The translations under genes were made by a program, and so were the position numbers. Shown in pieces: positions 43,273 through 52,588 of a stretch of DNA of 64,000 bases (position 1 is its first letter; each line of letters begins with the position of its first letter). The notes below the pieces were generated by a model that was not told the origin of the DNA, searched no databases, and saw only the letters and a list, made by a program, of their open reading frames with translations. Source of the DNA: Actimicrobium antarcticum (GTDB lineage Bacteria > Pseudomonadota > Gammaproteobacteria > Burkholderiales > Burkholderiaceae_D); the NCBI RefSeq assembly GCF_039536745.1, contig NZ_BAAAZE010000008.1, positions 558,001 through 622,000 on the forward strand. Reading direction: 5' to 3'.

Positions 43273-43914
43273 TTACAAATTCGACTTCTGGTTCGCTGCC
43301 TGGCCAGCCAATGTGCAATACAGCGCATGCAAGCGATCAACCTGAGGAACCAGCGCGTCGGCATCGGTGTCGTTGAGGATGACATCATCGGCGGCGGCGC
43401 AACGCTGTGCCCGCGTCACCTGGCTGGCCATGATTGCGTGGACCTGCTGCACCGGCAGGCCGCTGCGCTGCATCACCCGCGCGACTTGCAGTGCTTCGGC
43501 GCAGTCGACCACCAGAATCCTTCCGACCCGACTTTTCCATTGACCGGATTCGACCAGCAGCGGAACTACAAACATGGTGTACGGACCGTGCGCCTGCTGC
43601 GCTGCACGGTCGACCTCGCTGCGTATCAGCGGATGCAGGATGGCTTCGAGCTGTTTTTTTGCCAGAGGATTGCTGAAGACGCGCTCCCGCATCAGGGCAC
43701 GGTTCATGGCGCCGTCAGTCTGCAGGCTATCAGCGCCGAATGCTGCCACGATCGGGCCAAGTGCGATGCCCCCCGGTGCTGTCAGCTGATGGGCGATCTG
43801 GTCAGTGTCGACCAATGTTGCACCGCGCTCGGCGAACAGGTTTGCCACGGTACTCTTGCCGCTACCGATACCACCGGTCAGTCCAACGGAAAAGCCCGGA
43901 AACGTGGGCGACAT
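43273..43914 (-). CDS. coaE: Dephospho-CoA kinase CoaE
   Basis: Last step of coenzyme A synthesis, phosphorylating dephospho-CoA. The 213-residue protein has the P-loop GLTGGIGSGKSTVANLF (about residues 9-25), VDTDQIAHQLT for the substrate site and a lid around residues 140-160. The ATG at 43914 overlaps the pilD stop by one base (TGATG). Confidence 0.96.
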   Translation of the reverse strand: MSPTFPGFSVGLTGGIGSGKSTVANLFAERGATLVDTDQIAHQLTAPGGIALGPIVAAFGADSLQTDGAMNRALMRERVFSNPLAKKQLEAILHPLIRSEVDRAAQQAHGPYTMFVVPLLVESGQWKSRVGRILVVDCAEALQVARVMQRSGLPVQQVHAIMASQVTRAQRCAAADDVILNDTDADALVPQVDRLHALYCTLAGQAANQKSNL

Positions 43915-44807
43915 CAGGCCAGGAACTTCAGATAACCGCGCGTGATCGCATCGCCATAGACCATCGCCAGCAAGCCAGCTGCGGCCAGATACGGACCGAA
44001 CGGGATGGGATTGTCCCGCCCGTGTTTGCGAAAGACAATCAGCGCAATCCCGACCGTAGCACCAACCAAAGACGACAGCAGCACGACCACTGGCAGCATT
44101 TGCCAGCCCAGCCAGGCTCCCAGTGCTGCCAGCAGCTTGAAGTCGCCGTAGCCCATGCCTTCCTTGCCCGTCAGCAGTTTGAAGGCCCAGTAAATCGTCC
44201 ACAGGCACAGGTAGCCGGCAGCCGCACCGATGACCGCGTCGCCGAGAGGCACAAAGGTGGCGTTCAGGTTCAGCAGCAAGCCGCACCACAGCAGCGGATA
44301 GGTCAGGTCATCGGGCAGCAGCTGGGTATCGGCATCGATACAGCTCATCGCAATGAGCAGCCAGGCAAATACCAGTGTGGCCAGCCCGCTGATGCCGGCA
44401 CCAAAGTGCCAGACCAGCCCGGCCGATATCAGGCCCGTGGCCAGTTCGATGAGGGGATAGCGCATGGAGATAGGCGTCTTGCACGCACGGCATTTCCCGC
44501 GCAGTGCCAGATAGCTGAGGACAGGCACATTCTCGATGGCACTGATCGCGTGGCCGCAGGTCGGACACGCCGAGCGCGGCACCATCAGGTTGTAGTGATC
44601 CGTATGGGGCAGCGGCTTGCCGCTTTCATTCGCGACGTAATTGTCGGATTCGCGTTGCATCATTTTTGGCACGCGATGGATCACTACATTCAGGAAGCTA
44701 CCGATCAGCAAGCCGACTATACCGGCCATGACTGCACCCGTCACCGTGCCGGGCACCGTCAAAAACACATAATCCTGCATCAGGCCTTGCATCAGATCTG
44801 GCATCAA
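43914..44807 (-). CDS. pilD: Prepilin peptidase / N-methyltransferase PilD
   Basis: Inner-membrane aspartic protease that cleaves and N-methylates type IV prepilins and type II pseudopilins. The 297-residue protein has the N-terminal methylase part with two CxxC pairs (CPTC and CRAC, near residues 79-110) and the two catalytic aspartates in DADTQLLPD and in GMGYGDFKLLA. About eight membrane segments. It overlaps pilC by 4 nt. Confidence 0.97.
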   Translation of the reverse strand: MMPDLMQGLMQDYVFLTVPGTVTGAVMAGIVGLLIGSFLNVVIHRVPKMMQRESDNYVANESGKPLPHTDHYNLMVPRSACPTCGHAISAIENVPVLSYLALRGKCRACKTPISMRYPLIELATGLISAGLVWHFGAGISGLATLVFAWLLIAMSCIDADTQLLPDDLTYPLLWCGLLLNLNATFVPLGDAVIGAAAGYLCLWTIYWAFKLLTGKEGMGYGDFKLLAALGAWLGWQMLPVVVLLSSLVGATVGIALIVFRKHGRDNPIPFGPYLAAAGLLAMVYGDAITRGYLKFLA

Positions 44808-46036
44808 ACCACCGACCCCAGCTTGAAGATAGGCAGATACATGGCAATCACCAGTCCACCGATAATGACGCCGAGCACCACCATGATCAACGGCTCCATC
44901 AGGCTGGAGATCGAGGCGACCGCATCGTCGACTTCGTTTTCATAGAAGTCCGCTACTTTGCCCAGCATGTTGTCGAGCGAACCCGACTCTTCACCGATCG
45001 ACACCATTTGCGTCACCATGTTCGGAAACACATTTGAATTTTGCATCGCCACCGTCAGGCTGGTACCGGTACTGACTTCATTCTGGATTTTTTTGGTGGC
45101 ATCGAGGTAGACCGCGTTACCGGCGGCGCCGCCAACCGAGTCGAGCGATTCGACCAGCGGTACACCTGCGGCAAACATGGTGGCCAGGGTACGGGTCCAG
45201 CGTGCAATCGTGGCCTTGCGTATCACGGCACCGAAAATCGGCGCGTTCAGCAGCATTCGGTCCATGAAACGCTGCACGTTCAGTGACCGGCGCCATGCCT
45301 GGAAAAACAGGTAGAACGCCGCGAACATCAAGCCGAAAATCAGGTACCAATACGACACGAAAAAGTCCGAGATCGCCATCACGATCAGCGTCGGTGCAGG
45401 CAAGTCGGCACCAAAACTCTTGAACACTTCCTTGAACGCGGGCACCACGAAAATCATGATCACGGCCGTCACCACAAACGCCACCACCAGAATCGAGATC
45501 GGATAAAACAGAGCCGACTTGATCTTGCCTTTGATGGCAATCGTCTTTTCCTTGTAGATGGCGAGGCGGGTCAGCAAGTCTTCCAGGATACCGGCCTGTT
45601 CGCCTGCGCCGACCAGATTGCAAAACAACGGGTCGAAGTACAGCGGGAATTTGCGGAATGCCTGGTTCAGGCTGGTGCCGGTTTCGACGTCGCCGCGGAT
45701 GTCCATGATCAGCTTGGACATGGAGGGATTCGAATGGCCTTTCGCCACGATATCGAATGACTGCAACAGCGGCACGCCGGCCTTCATCATGGTTGCCAAC
45801 TGGCGCGTAAACAGGCTGATGTCCTTGTCGGTAATTTTTTTTCCGCTGCGGAAGGTCTTTTTCTTGACCTTGGTCACCATGACACCCTGACGACGCAGCG
45901 TGGCATTGACGATGGCCACGCCATTGGCCCGCAGTTCGCCTCTGATCATCTTGCCGGACTTGTCTTTGCCTTCCCAGGCATAGATCGATTCCTTGATTGC
46001 CAGCGCAGTGACCGATTTACTGGATGCAGTTGCCAT
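44804..46036 (-). CDS. pilC: Type IVa pilus inner-membrane platform protein PilC
   Basis: Polytopic platform protein that couples the PilB motor to pilin assembly. The 410-residue protein has the duplicated GspF/PilC domain: FTRQLATMMKAGVPLLQSFD (near residue 75) repeated as WTRTLATMFAAGVPLVESLD (near 280), and three membrane segments. It follows pilB by 12 nt. Confidence 0.97.
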   Translation of the reverse strand: MATASSKSVTALAIKESIYAWEGKDKSGKMIRGELRANGVAIVNATLRRQGVMVTKVKKKTFRSGKKITDKDISLFTRQLATMMKAGVPLLQSFDIVAKGHSNPSMSKLIMDIRGDVETGTSLNQAFRKFPLYFDPLFCNLVGAGEQAGILEDLLTRLAIYKEKTIAIKGKIKSALFYPISILVVAFVVTAVIMIFVVPAFKEVFKSFGADLPAPTLIVMAISDFFVSYWYLIFGLMFAAFYLFFQAWRRSLNVQRFMDRMLLNAPIFGAVIRKATIARWTRTLATMFAAGVPLVESLDSVGGAAGNAVYLDATKKIQNEVSTGTSLTVAMQNSNVFPNMVTQMVSIGEESGSLDNMLGKVADFYENEVDDAVASISSLMEPLIMVVLGVIIGGLVIAMYLPIFKLGSVV

Positions 46037-46048
46037 GATTACTCCTGA

Positions 46049-47773
46049 TTATTCATTGGTGCAGCCGAGGATTTCCTCGAGACTGGTCAGTCCCAGCTTG
46101 ACCTTGACCAGACCGGATTCGCGCAGCGTGCGTACGCCATCCAGCCGCGCCTGGGCTTCGATTTCAAGTGCGGTACCGTGCGTCAGAATCACTTTTTCGA
46201 TGGCTTCCGTGATCGGCATGATCTGGTAAATACCGAGCCGACCCTTGTAGCCACTGCCACTGCAGCGTTCGCAGCCGACGGCCATGTAAGGCTTCCAGTC
46301 TCCTTCCAGGTCGGCTTCCTTGAAGCCCGCTTCCAGCAGCGTTTGCGCCGGAATATCGGTGGGCTGTTTGCACACGCACAACCGGCGCGCAAGTCGCTGG
46401 GCGGTAATCAGGATCACCGACGAGGCGATATTGAAGGGGGCTACGCCCATGTTCATCAGGCGCGTCAGGGTGGAAGGGGCATCATTGGTGTGCAGCGTCG
46501 AGAACACCATGTGGCCGGTCTGCGCAGCCTTGATCGCGATGTCTGCCGTTTCGAGGTCGCGAATTTCGCCGACCATGATGATATCGGGGTCTTGCCGCAG
46601 GAAGGCTTTTAGCGCGACCGGAAAAGTCAGTCCTGCACGGTCGTTGATGTTGACCTGGTTGACACCGGGCAAGTTGATTTCGGCCGGATCTTCGGCGGTG
46701 GCAATATTGATGCCGGGTTGATTCAGGATATTCAGGCAGGTGTACAACGACACCGTTTTGCCCGAACCCGTCGGGCCTGTGACCAGCACCATGCCATAGG
46801 GACGCTGGATGGCTTTCATCAATGTCTCTTTTTGGTCCGGGTCGTAACCGAGTGCCTCGATACCCATCTGGGCCTGCGACCCGTCGAGGATACGCATCAC
46901 GATTTTTTCGCCAAACAGCGTCGGCAGGGTGCTGACCCGGAAGTCGATCGAGCGTGTCTTGCTCAGTACCAGCTTCATGCGGCCGTCTTGCGGTACGCGC
47001 TTTTCGGAAATGTCCAGCTTGGAAATGACCTTGATGCGCGATGCCAGCTTTTCCTTGATGGCCAGTGGCGGCTGTGCGATTTCGCGCAGGACGCCATCGA
47101 CGCGGAAACGGATTCGGTAGAATTTTTCGAACGGCTCGAAATGCAGGTCGGAAGCGCCAAGGTTGATCGCGTCGATCAGCATCTTCTGCAAAAATTTGAC
47201 CACCGGTGCATCGTCGATATCGGCGGCACCCTGTGCGTTCTGTGCCTCTGGCTCCTCGGTCGCAAATTCGAGATCGAGGCCGTCATCGTTAAGTTTGTTC
47301 AGGCTTTGTTCGGCGCTCTCGCCGTACAGCTCGATCAGTTTGAGCAGTACCGTGTGTTCGACGATGACCGGTTCCACCGTGAGCTCGGTCTGGAACTTGA
47401 TCTGATCGAGCGCGGTGGTGTTGGTGGGGTCGGAAATGGCAACCGAAATCTTGTTGCCGCGTTTGGCCAGGGCAATGACGCGTTGTCCTTGCATCAACTT
47501 GTTATCGATGACGCCCTCGGGGCGCGAGGCGATGTTGAAAGAGGCAACGTCGAGGATCGGATAGCCGAACGTTTCCGAACAAAATGTCGCCAGCGACCAT
47601 GCGTCGATAATGCCGGAAGCCAGCAGCGCATCGATGAACGGTGTTTTTTCGCTGACAGCCTGTTTGCCGATCACGTCCGCTTGCAATGCGGTCATGCGGC
47701 CCGCTTGCAGCAGTGCTCTTGCCAATCCTGGCATTGCCGCGCTCGAACCCGGATTGGACAGTACTGCAGCCAT
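46049..47773 (-). CDS. pilB: Type IVa pilus assembly ATPase PilB
   Basis: Hexameric motor for pilus extension. The 574-residue protein has an N-terminal MshEN-type domain (a known c-di-GMP-binding fold in some relatives), Walker A GPTGSGKTVSLYTCL near residue 330, the Asp and His boxes, and a tetracysteine zinc site in the C-terminal half (CVCKQ and CERCSG). It is the first gene of the pilBCD-coaE-zapD-yacG run. No pilT or pilA is in the window. Confidence 0.97.
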   Translation of the reverse strand: MAAVLSNPGSSAAMPGLARALLQAGRMTALQADVIGKQAVSEKTPFIDALLASGIIDAWSLATFCSETFGYPILDVASFNIASRPEGVIDNKLMQGQRVIALAKRGNKISVAISDPTNTTALDQIKFQTELTVEPVIVEHTVLLKLIELYGESAEQSLNKLNDDGLDLEFATEEPEAQNAQGAADIDDAPVVKFLQKMLIDAINLGASDLHFEPFEKFYRIRFRVDGVLREIAQPPLAIKEKLASRIKVISKLDISEKRVPQDGRMKLVLSKTRSIDFRVSTLPTLFGEKIVMRILDGSQAQMGIEALGYDPDQKETLMKAIQRPYGMVLVTGPTGSGKTVSLYTCLNILNQPGINIATAEDPAEINLPGVNQVNINDRAGLTFPVALKAFLRQDPDIIMVGEIRDLETADIAIKAAQTGHMVFSTLHTNDAPSTLTRLMNMGVAPFNIASSVILITAQRLARRLCVCKQPTDIPAQTLLEAGFKEADLEGDWKPYMAVGCERCSGSGYKGRLGIYQIMPITEAIEKVILTHGTALEIEAQARLDGVRTLRESGLVKVKLGLTSLEEILGCTNE

Positions 47774-47952
47774 AACTTTATCGACTCAAAGTGGGGTCTT
47801 GTTCCTGCATCTGGGCTCGGACGGTCTGTTTGCCGAGCCAACGTATGTAATTCTTGATGATTTGGTAGAAGCGATGATGCCTACCAGCACCCTTATTGTA
47901 AAGGGAATGGCCCCGACGCCACCGATGATCCGTGTATTGGTGACGACAGAAG

Positions 47953-49251
47953 TCAATCTCGTGTGATTGCGGCGAATTCCGACTTTGGCTTGATCAGTTT
48001 GACGACCTTGATCGACTGGTTTTTGACCTGGACGATTTCAATCACGCACTCATTGATCTTGATGCACACGCTGGCGTCGGGGATGTCCTGCAAATATTCC
48101 AGTAACAGGCCATTGATGGTTTTCGGCCCGTCGAGCGGGAACTGCAAGTTCAGGTGTTTGTTGATGTCGCGCAGTGTTGTCGATCCTTCAATCAGGCTTT
48201 CACCCTGCTCATTCCACGCCACATTATCGGCGCGCGCTGCGGCCGGTGTGGAGGTGGTGAATTCCCCCACTATTTCCTCGATGATGTCTTCGAGGGTAAC
48301 GAGTCCCTGCACCTCGCCGTATTCGTCGACGATGATCGCCAGACGTTCATGGTTTTCCTGGAAATACTGTAACTGGGTCAGGACATCGGTGTCTTCGGGA
48401 ATGAAGTAGGGCGGTGTCAGCAGCGCGCGAAAGTGGTCGCTGGTCAATTCCTCGTCTTCATTGAGCAGGCCGATGGCTTTTCGTACATGCAGGATGCCGA
48501 GGATCTGATTGATTTCGCCTTCATGAACGAGCAATTTGTTGTGATAGCAAGTCGTCAGTTGGCGCTTGATTTCTTCGATTGGCATCGACAGGTTTAATGT
48601 TTCGACTTGCGCACGCGGCGTCATGACGTCTTCGACTGACATGTGTTCGAGGTCAAACAGGTTCAGCAAAATACTCTGGTGTTTTTTCGGGATGAAATTG
48701 CCACCCTCCAGCACAATCGAACGCAGTTCTTCCGGCGACAGTCGATGGTCGCGCCGTACTCCCTGTTTCACCCGCAGCATCCAGAGCAGCGCGGATACGA
48801 ACAGGTTCACGAACCACAGCACCGGTTTGCCAATCGACATCAGGGGTTTCAGGATGACGCTGGCGGGTAACGCAATACGCTCCGGGAAAGCAGCGCCGAT
48901 GATCTTGGGCGAAATTTCGGCGCAGACGATCAGCAGGAATGCGACGGCGGCAGTCGTGATGGCAATCACGCTTTCTTCGTTGCCGAACGCCGAAATGGCC
49001 ATTGCTGTTACCAGTGCCGTGGCCAATGCATTGATCAGCGTGTTGGCAATGAGGACCAGAGAAAGCACCTTGTCGGTACGGTCCAGCAACCAGAGCGTGG
49101 TGACCGCTTTGCTGCTGCCGCGTTTGGCGAGATGGCGCAGACGATGTCGATTGGCTGACATCAACGCGGTCTCCGTCATGGCAAAAAAAGCTGAAAGAAA
49201 AATCAGGACGGCGAGGGCAAGAAATTGCACCCAGAAAGGGACGGTATCCAC
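47953..49251 (-). CDS. CNNM/CorC-family membrane protein with CBS domains
   Basis: Related to Mg/Co exporters and called a hemolysin-like protein in many genomes; the substrate is not certain. The 432-residue protein has an N-terminal DUF21/CNNM transmembrane domain (about residues 5-190, starting LALAVLIFLSAFFAMTETAL), a pair of CBS domains (about 205-330, with VMTPRAQVETL and IVDEYGEVQGLVTLEDIIEEIVGE), and a C-terminal CorC_HlyC domain. Start is GTG with a weak ribosome binding site. Confidence 0.92.
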   Translation of the reverse strand: MDTVPFWVQFLALAVLIFLSAFFAMTETALMSANRHRLRHLAKRGSSKAVTTLWLLDRTDKVLSLVLIANTLINALATALVTAMAISAFGNEESVIAITTAAVAFLLIVCAEISPKIIGAAFPERIALPASVILKPLMSIGKPVLWFVNLFVSALLWMLRVKQGVRRDHRLSPEELRSIVLEGGNFIPKKHQSILLNLFDLEHMSVEDVMTPRAQVETLNLSMPIEEIKRQLTTCYHNKLLVHEGEINQILGILHVRKAIGLLNEDEELTSDHFRALLTPPYFIPEDTDVLTQLQYFQENHERLAIIVDEYGEVQGLVTLEDIIEEIVGEFTTSTPAAARADNVAWNEQGESLIEGSTTLRDINKHLNLQFPLDGPKTINGLLLEYLQDIPDASVCIKINECVIEIVQVKNQSIKVVKLIKPKSEFAAITRD

Positions 49252-49409
49252 AGGGTCACCGTAAAGAGGTTGGCATCATGAACAAAGAGGTCAGGGAGGT
49301 TGGTGTGATCGGCTGGTCGGGTATCAGAGGAGTCGAATCATCGGCTTTAGCGCTCCGGACGTCGCGCTCAGCGGAGCCATGCTGGCCCCGGCAGCCGGCC
49401 GCTTCTGGC

Positions 49410-50399
49410 TCAATGATTGCGGTCAACTGCGAATGAACACAAGTCTAGCAGGGAATTTTTGTACTGACTATCGGGCAGCCCCGCGATTGCCTGACTGGCG
49501 CGGGAGGCGGCTTTTTCGGCGGCCCGGCGGGTGTAGTCAAGCGCACCCGAGCTGCTGATTGCGGCAAGAATGACATCAAAATGCTGTTCGTCGCCATGCT
49601 CGATGCACGTTCTGACCAGTTCCCGTTGCTCGGGTGTGCCGTTGTGCATCAGGTGAATCAGTGGCAGCGTCGGTTTGCCTTCACGTAAATCATCACCCAC
49701 GTTCTTGCCTGTTTCGCCAGCGTTGCCCGAGTAATCCAGTACGTCATCGATGAGCTGGAATGCGGTGCCCAGCGAGCGGCCGTATTCGGCGGCGGCCTCG
49801 ACTTCCAGTTCGGTAGCGCCAGCCACCAGGGCGCCGAGCTGCGCGGCTGCCTCGAACAATTTTGCGGTCTTCGAGCGGATCACGTCGAGGTAGCGCGCTT
49901 CCGTGACATCCGGATCATGCATGTTCAGCAGTTGCAGCACTTCTCCTTCGGCGATCACATTGGTGGCGTCGGACAGGATGCGCATGACGCGCATGTCATC
50001 AATCGATACCATCATCTGAAAAGCACGCGAATAGACAAAGTCGCCGACCAGTACGGAAGCCGCATTGCCGAACAGGGCATTGGCGGTCTGGCGCCCCCGC
50101 CGTAGCGAAGACTCGTCGACCACGTCGTCGTGCAGCAGGGTCGCGGTATGAATGAACTCGACCACGGCCGCGAGATGGTGATGGTGGGTGCCGCGGTAAC
50201 CGAACGCATTGGCGACCAGTAGCACGAGCACCGGACGAATGCGTTTGCCGCCGGCGCTGATGATGTATTCGGCGATCTGGTTGACCAGTGCGACATCGGA
50301 GTGGAGCTGCTGCCGGATCACCAGATTGACGGCGTCCATGTCGGTGGCAACGGCCTGCGTGGCGGGCGGTCGGATTGCGGGGGCTTGAGCTGCGAACAC
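49410..50399 (-). CDS. ispB: Octaprenyl diphosphate synthase IspB
   Basis: Trans-polyprenyl synthase that makes the C40 side chain of ubiquinone. The 329-residue protein has the two Asp-rich motifs LLHDDVVDESSLRRGR (near residues 92-107) and LIDDVLDYSG (near 215-225), and SAGGKRIRPVLVLL. Start is GTG at 50399; an ATG at 50339 is possible but would shorten the usual N-terminus. Divergent from rplU, as in many proteobacteria. Confidence 0.96.
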   Translation of the reverse strand: MFAAQAPAIRPPATQAVATDMDAVNLVIRQQLHSDVALVNQIAEYIISAGGKRIRPVLVLLVANAFGYRGTHHHHLAAVVEFIHTATLLHDDVVDESSLRRGRQTANALFGNAASVLVGDFVYSRAFQMMVSIDDMRVMRILSDATNVIAEGEVLQLLNMHDPDVTEARYLDVIRSKTAKLFEAAAQLGALVAGATELEVEAAAEYGRSLGTAFQLIDDVLDYSGNAGETGKNVGDDLREGKPTLPLIHLMHNGTPEQRELVRTCIEHGDEQHFDVILAAISSSGALDYTRRAAEKAASRASQAIAGLPDSQYKNSLLDLCSFAVDRNH

Positions 50400-50533
50400 G
50401 GTAGGCCTGCTAGGTATCTGAAATTGGGTTGATTATACGATGCCGGGCGATGGCGATCAGTCGCCCCATGTTTCTGATGCTGCACGATCGATCGGTGCAG
50501 GTGAGAGGCATATTGGTTTATTTCGGAAGGTTT

Positions 50534-50562
50534 TTGACCATGCTGTCGACACCATGTATAAT
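50534..50562 (+). promoter_or_regulatory. Sigma-70 promoter of rplU-rpmA
   Basis: TTGACC (50534-50539), 17-bp spacer, TATAAT (50557-50562). Near-consensus; predicted start about 50569, leaving an 85-nt leader before rplU. Confidence 0.85.
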
Positions 50563-50653
50563 TTGCGGTTTTCCCGAATCCGTGCGTGAAGTCTGGCGTG
50601 ATTCAAAGCGGTTTTAGCGAGAAAAAGTCCCTTAATAATTGATGAGGTTTCAT

Positions 50654-50965
50654 ATGTACGCGGTCATAAAAACCGGTGGCAAGCAATACAAAGTTGTCGC
50701 TGGCGAAAAATTTAAAGTAGAACAGATACCGGCAGACATAGGTTCCGAAATCACCATTGATCAAGTGCTCGCAGTGGGCTCTGGCGAAACCATTAAGTTT
50801 GGTGCGCCCTTGGTTGAAGGTGCTACGGTCCTGGTGACGGTTTTGTCGCATGGTCGACACGACAAGGTAAAGATTTTCAAGATGCGCCGTCGTAAGCATT
50901 ACCAGAAGCACCAAGGCCATCGTCAGAACTATACCGAGTTGCAAATCGTCTCGATCAACGGCTAA
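50654..50965 (+). CDS. rplU: 50S ribosomal protein L21
   Basis: Large-subunit ribosomal protein. The 103-residue protein has the family start MYAVIKTGGKQYKVVAGEK and end RRRKHYQKHQGHRQNYTEL. The ATG at 50654 is chosen because it matches the family; an in-frame start at 50639 would add five residues. GATGAGG upstream serves as ribosome binding site. Confidence 0.98.
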   Translation: MYAVIKTGGKQYKVVAGEKFKVEQIPADIGSEITIDQVLAVGSGETIKFGAPLVEGATVLVTVLSHGRHDKVKIFKMRRRKHYQKHQGHRQNYTELQIVSING

Positions 50966-51013
50966 TCCAATTAGCACAGTTGATCAGATAACCAGAATCC
51001 CAAGGAGTTTGAA

Positions 51014-51271
51014 ATGGCACACAAAAAAGGCGGCGGCACTACGCGCAATGGTCGTGACTCGGAATCAAAACGCTTAGGCGTCAAGGTCTACGGCGGCCAG
51101 GCTATCAACGCAGGCGGCATCATCATTCGCCAACGCGGCACGAAGACCCATCCTGGTGAAAATGTTGGCATGGGCAAGGATCACACCCTGTTCGCGCTCA
51201 TCCCAGGCAAGGTGCAGTTCGTCGTCAAGGGCGCTACACAGCGTCAGTTCGTGACCGTAGTACCTGCATAA
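51014..51271 (+). CDS. rpmA: 50S ribosomal protein L27
   Basis: Ribosomal protein whose N-terminus reaches the peptidyl transferase centre. The 85-residue protein begins MAHKKGGGTTRNGRDSESK, with no N-terminal extension needing cleavage. AAGGAG upstream. It is co-transcribed with rplU and followed by a terminator. Confidence 0.98.
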   Translation: MAHKKGGGTTRNGRDSESKRLGVKVYGGQAINAGGIIIRQRGTKTHPGENVGMGKDHTLFALIPGKVQFVVKGATQRQFVTVVPA

Positions 51272-51331
51272 ATAGCCATCGCTGAAAAGCGATTGCTGGA
51301 TTTGCATCAAGCAAGGCGCAAGCCTTCAATC

Positions 51332-51362
51332 AAAAGGCTCTGCCCCCGGTAGAGCCTTTTTA
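51332..51362 (+). terminator. Terminator of rplU-rpmA
   Basis: AAAAGGCTCT (51332-51341), 9-nt loop, AGAGCCTTTT (51351-51360), then T. It lies between rpmA and obgE. Confidence 0.85.
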
Positions 51363-51379
51363 GTTTATGGCGGGACATC

Positions 51380-52486
51380 ATGAAGTTTATCGACGAAGCA
51401 AAAATCGAAGTCATTGCTGGTGACGGCGGCAACGGCGTCGCCTCCTTTTGTCGGGAAAAGTTCAGGCCATTTGGTGGTCCGGACGGCGGTGACGGCGGCA
51501 AGGGCGGCACCATCTGGGCGGTTGCGGATCGCAACATCAATACATTGGTCGACTACCGTTTTTCCAAAATGCACAAGGCGCGCAACGGCGAGAACGGTCG
51601 CGGCGCGGATTGCTACGGCAAGGGTGCGGATGATATTTTCCTGCGCATGCCAGTAGGGACCCTGATCATCGATCATGTCAATGGCGAAGTCATTGCCGAC
51701 ATGACCGAACATGGCCAGCAAGCCATGCTCGCCAAAGGCGGCGAAGGCGGCTGGGGCAACATCCATTTCAAGACGTCGACGAATCGTGCACCACGCCAAA
51801 AAGGCGATGGCAAGGAAGGCGAACGCCGCGAATTGCGACTGGAGCTGAAAGTACTCGCGGACGTCGGTTTGCTCGGCATGCCGAACGCCGGTAAGTCCAC
51901 GTTCATCTCGGCGGTGTCAAACGCACGGCCGAAAATCGCCGACTACCCGTTCACCACCCTGCACCCGAACCTCGGTGTAGTGCGTGTCAGCCACGAAAAG
52001 AGTTTCGTGATTGCGGACATTCCGGGTCTGATCGAAGGTGCTGCGGAGGGTGCCGGTTTGGGTATCCAGTTCTTGCGTCATTTGCAGCGCACACGCGTTT
52101 TGCTGCACATTGTCGATCTGGCACCGTTCGATAACGTGGATCCCGTCAAGGAGGCCAAGGCGATCGTCAAGGAACTCCAGAAGTATGACGAGTCGCTGTT
52201 CGACAAGCCGCGTTGGCTGGTGCTCAACAAGCTCGACATGGTGCCGGACGAAGAGCGCAAGAAGCGCGTCAAGGATTTCATCAAGCGCTTTGGCTGGAAA
52301 GGTCCGACCTTCGAGATTTCGGCTTTGAACCACGATGGTTGCCCGGAACTGGTCATTGCCATCTACAATTATCTGGCCGAACAGCGCGCGCTCGAATACC
52401 GTGCCGAAGAAACGCAGATGACGGAAGAAGCACGTGGCATCGTTTCCATCGATGCGGACGATCCGCGTTTCAAGGTAATGGATTGA
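51380..52486 (+). CDS. obgE: GTPase ObgE/CgtA
   Basis: Ribosome-assembly and stress-linked GTPase. The 368-residue protein has the glycine-rich OBG domain (about residues 1-158, GDGGNGVASFCREKF onwards) and the G domain with G1 GMPNAGKST (near 166), G3 DIPGLIEGA and G4 NKLD. The C-terminus is short and acidic. Confidence 0.97.
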   Translation: MKFIDEAKIEVIAGDGGNGVASFCREKFRPFGGPDGGDGGKGGTIWAVADRNINTLVDYRFSKMHKARNGENGRGADCYGKGADDIFLRMPVGTLIIDHVNGEVIADMTEHGQQAMLAKGGEGGWGNIHFKTSTNRAPRQKGDGKEGERRELRLELKVLADVGLLGMPNAGKSTFISAVSNARPKIADYPFTTLHPNLGVVRVSHEKSFVIADIPGLIEGAAEGAGLGIQFLRHLQRTRVLLHIVDLAPFDNVDPVKEAKAIVKELQKYDESLFDKPRWLVLNKLDMVPDEERKKRVKDFIKRFGWKGPTFEISALNHDGCPELVIAIYNYLAEQRALEYRAEETQMTEEARGIVSIDADDPRFKVMD

Positions 52487-52504
52487 GTTGCAACGCAATG
52501 CCCG

Positions 52505-52530
52505 GCGCGAGAATTTCTCGCGCTTTTTTT
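52505..52530 (+). terminator. Terminator of obgE
   Basis: GCGCGAG (52505-52511), loop, CTCGCGC (52517-52523), then seven T's. It lies about 18 nt after the obgE stop. Confidence 0.9.
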
Positions 52531-52588
52531 ACGCCTGCCGCACCGCGTGCGGCCTCTGAGATCTACTACCTGACCACGCCGACGCCCG

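Noticed and set aside
46718..47857. 379-codon plus-strand frame opposite pilB
   Set aside because: Antisense to a certain gene; composition typical of a shadow frame.
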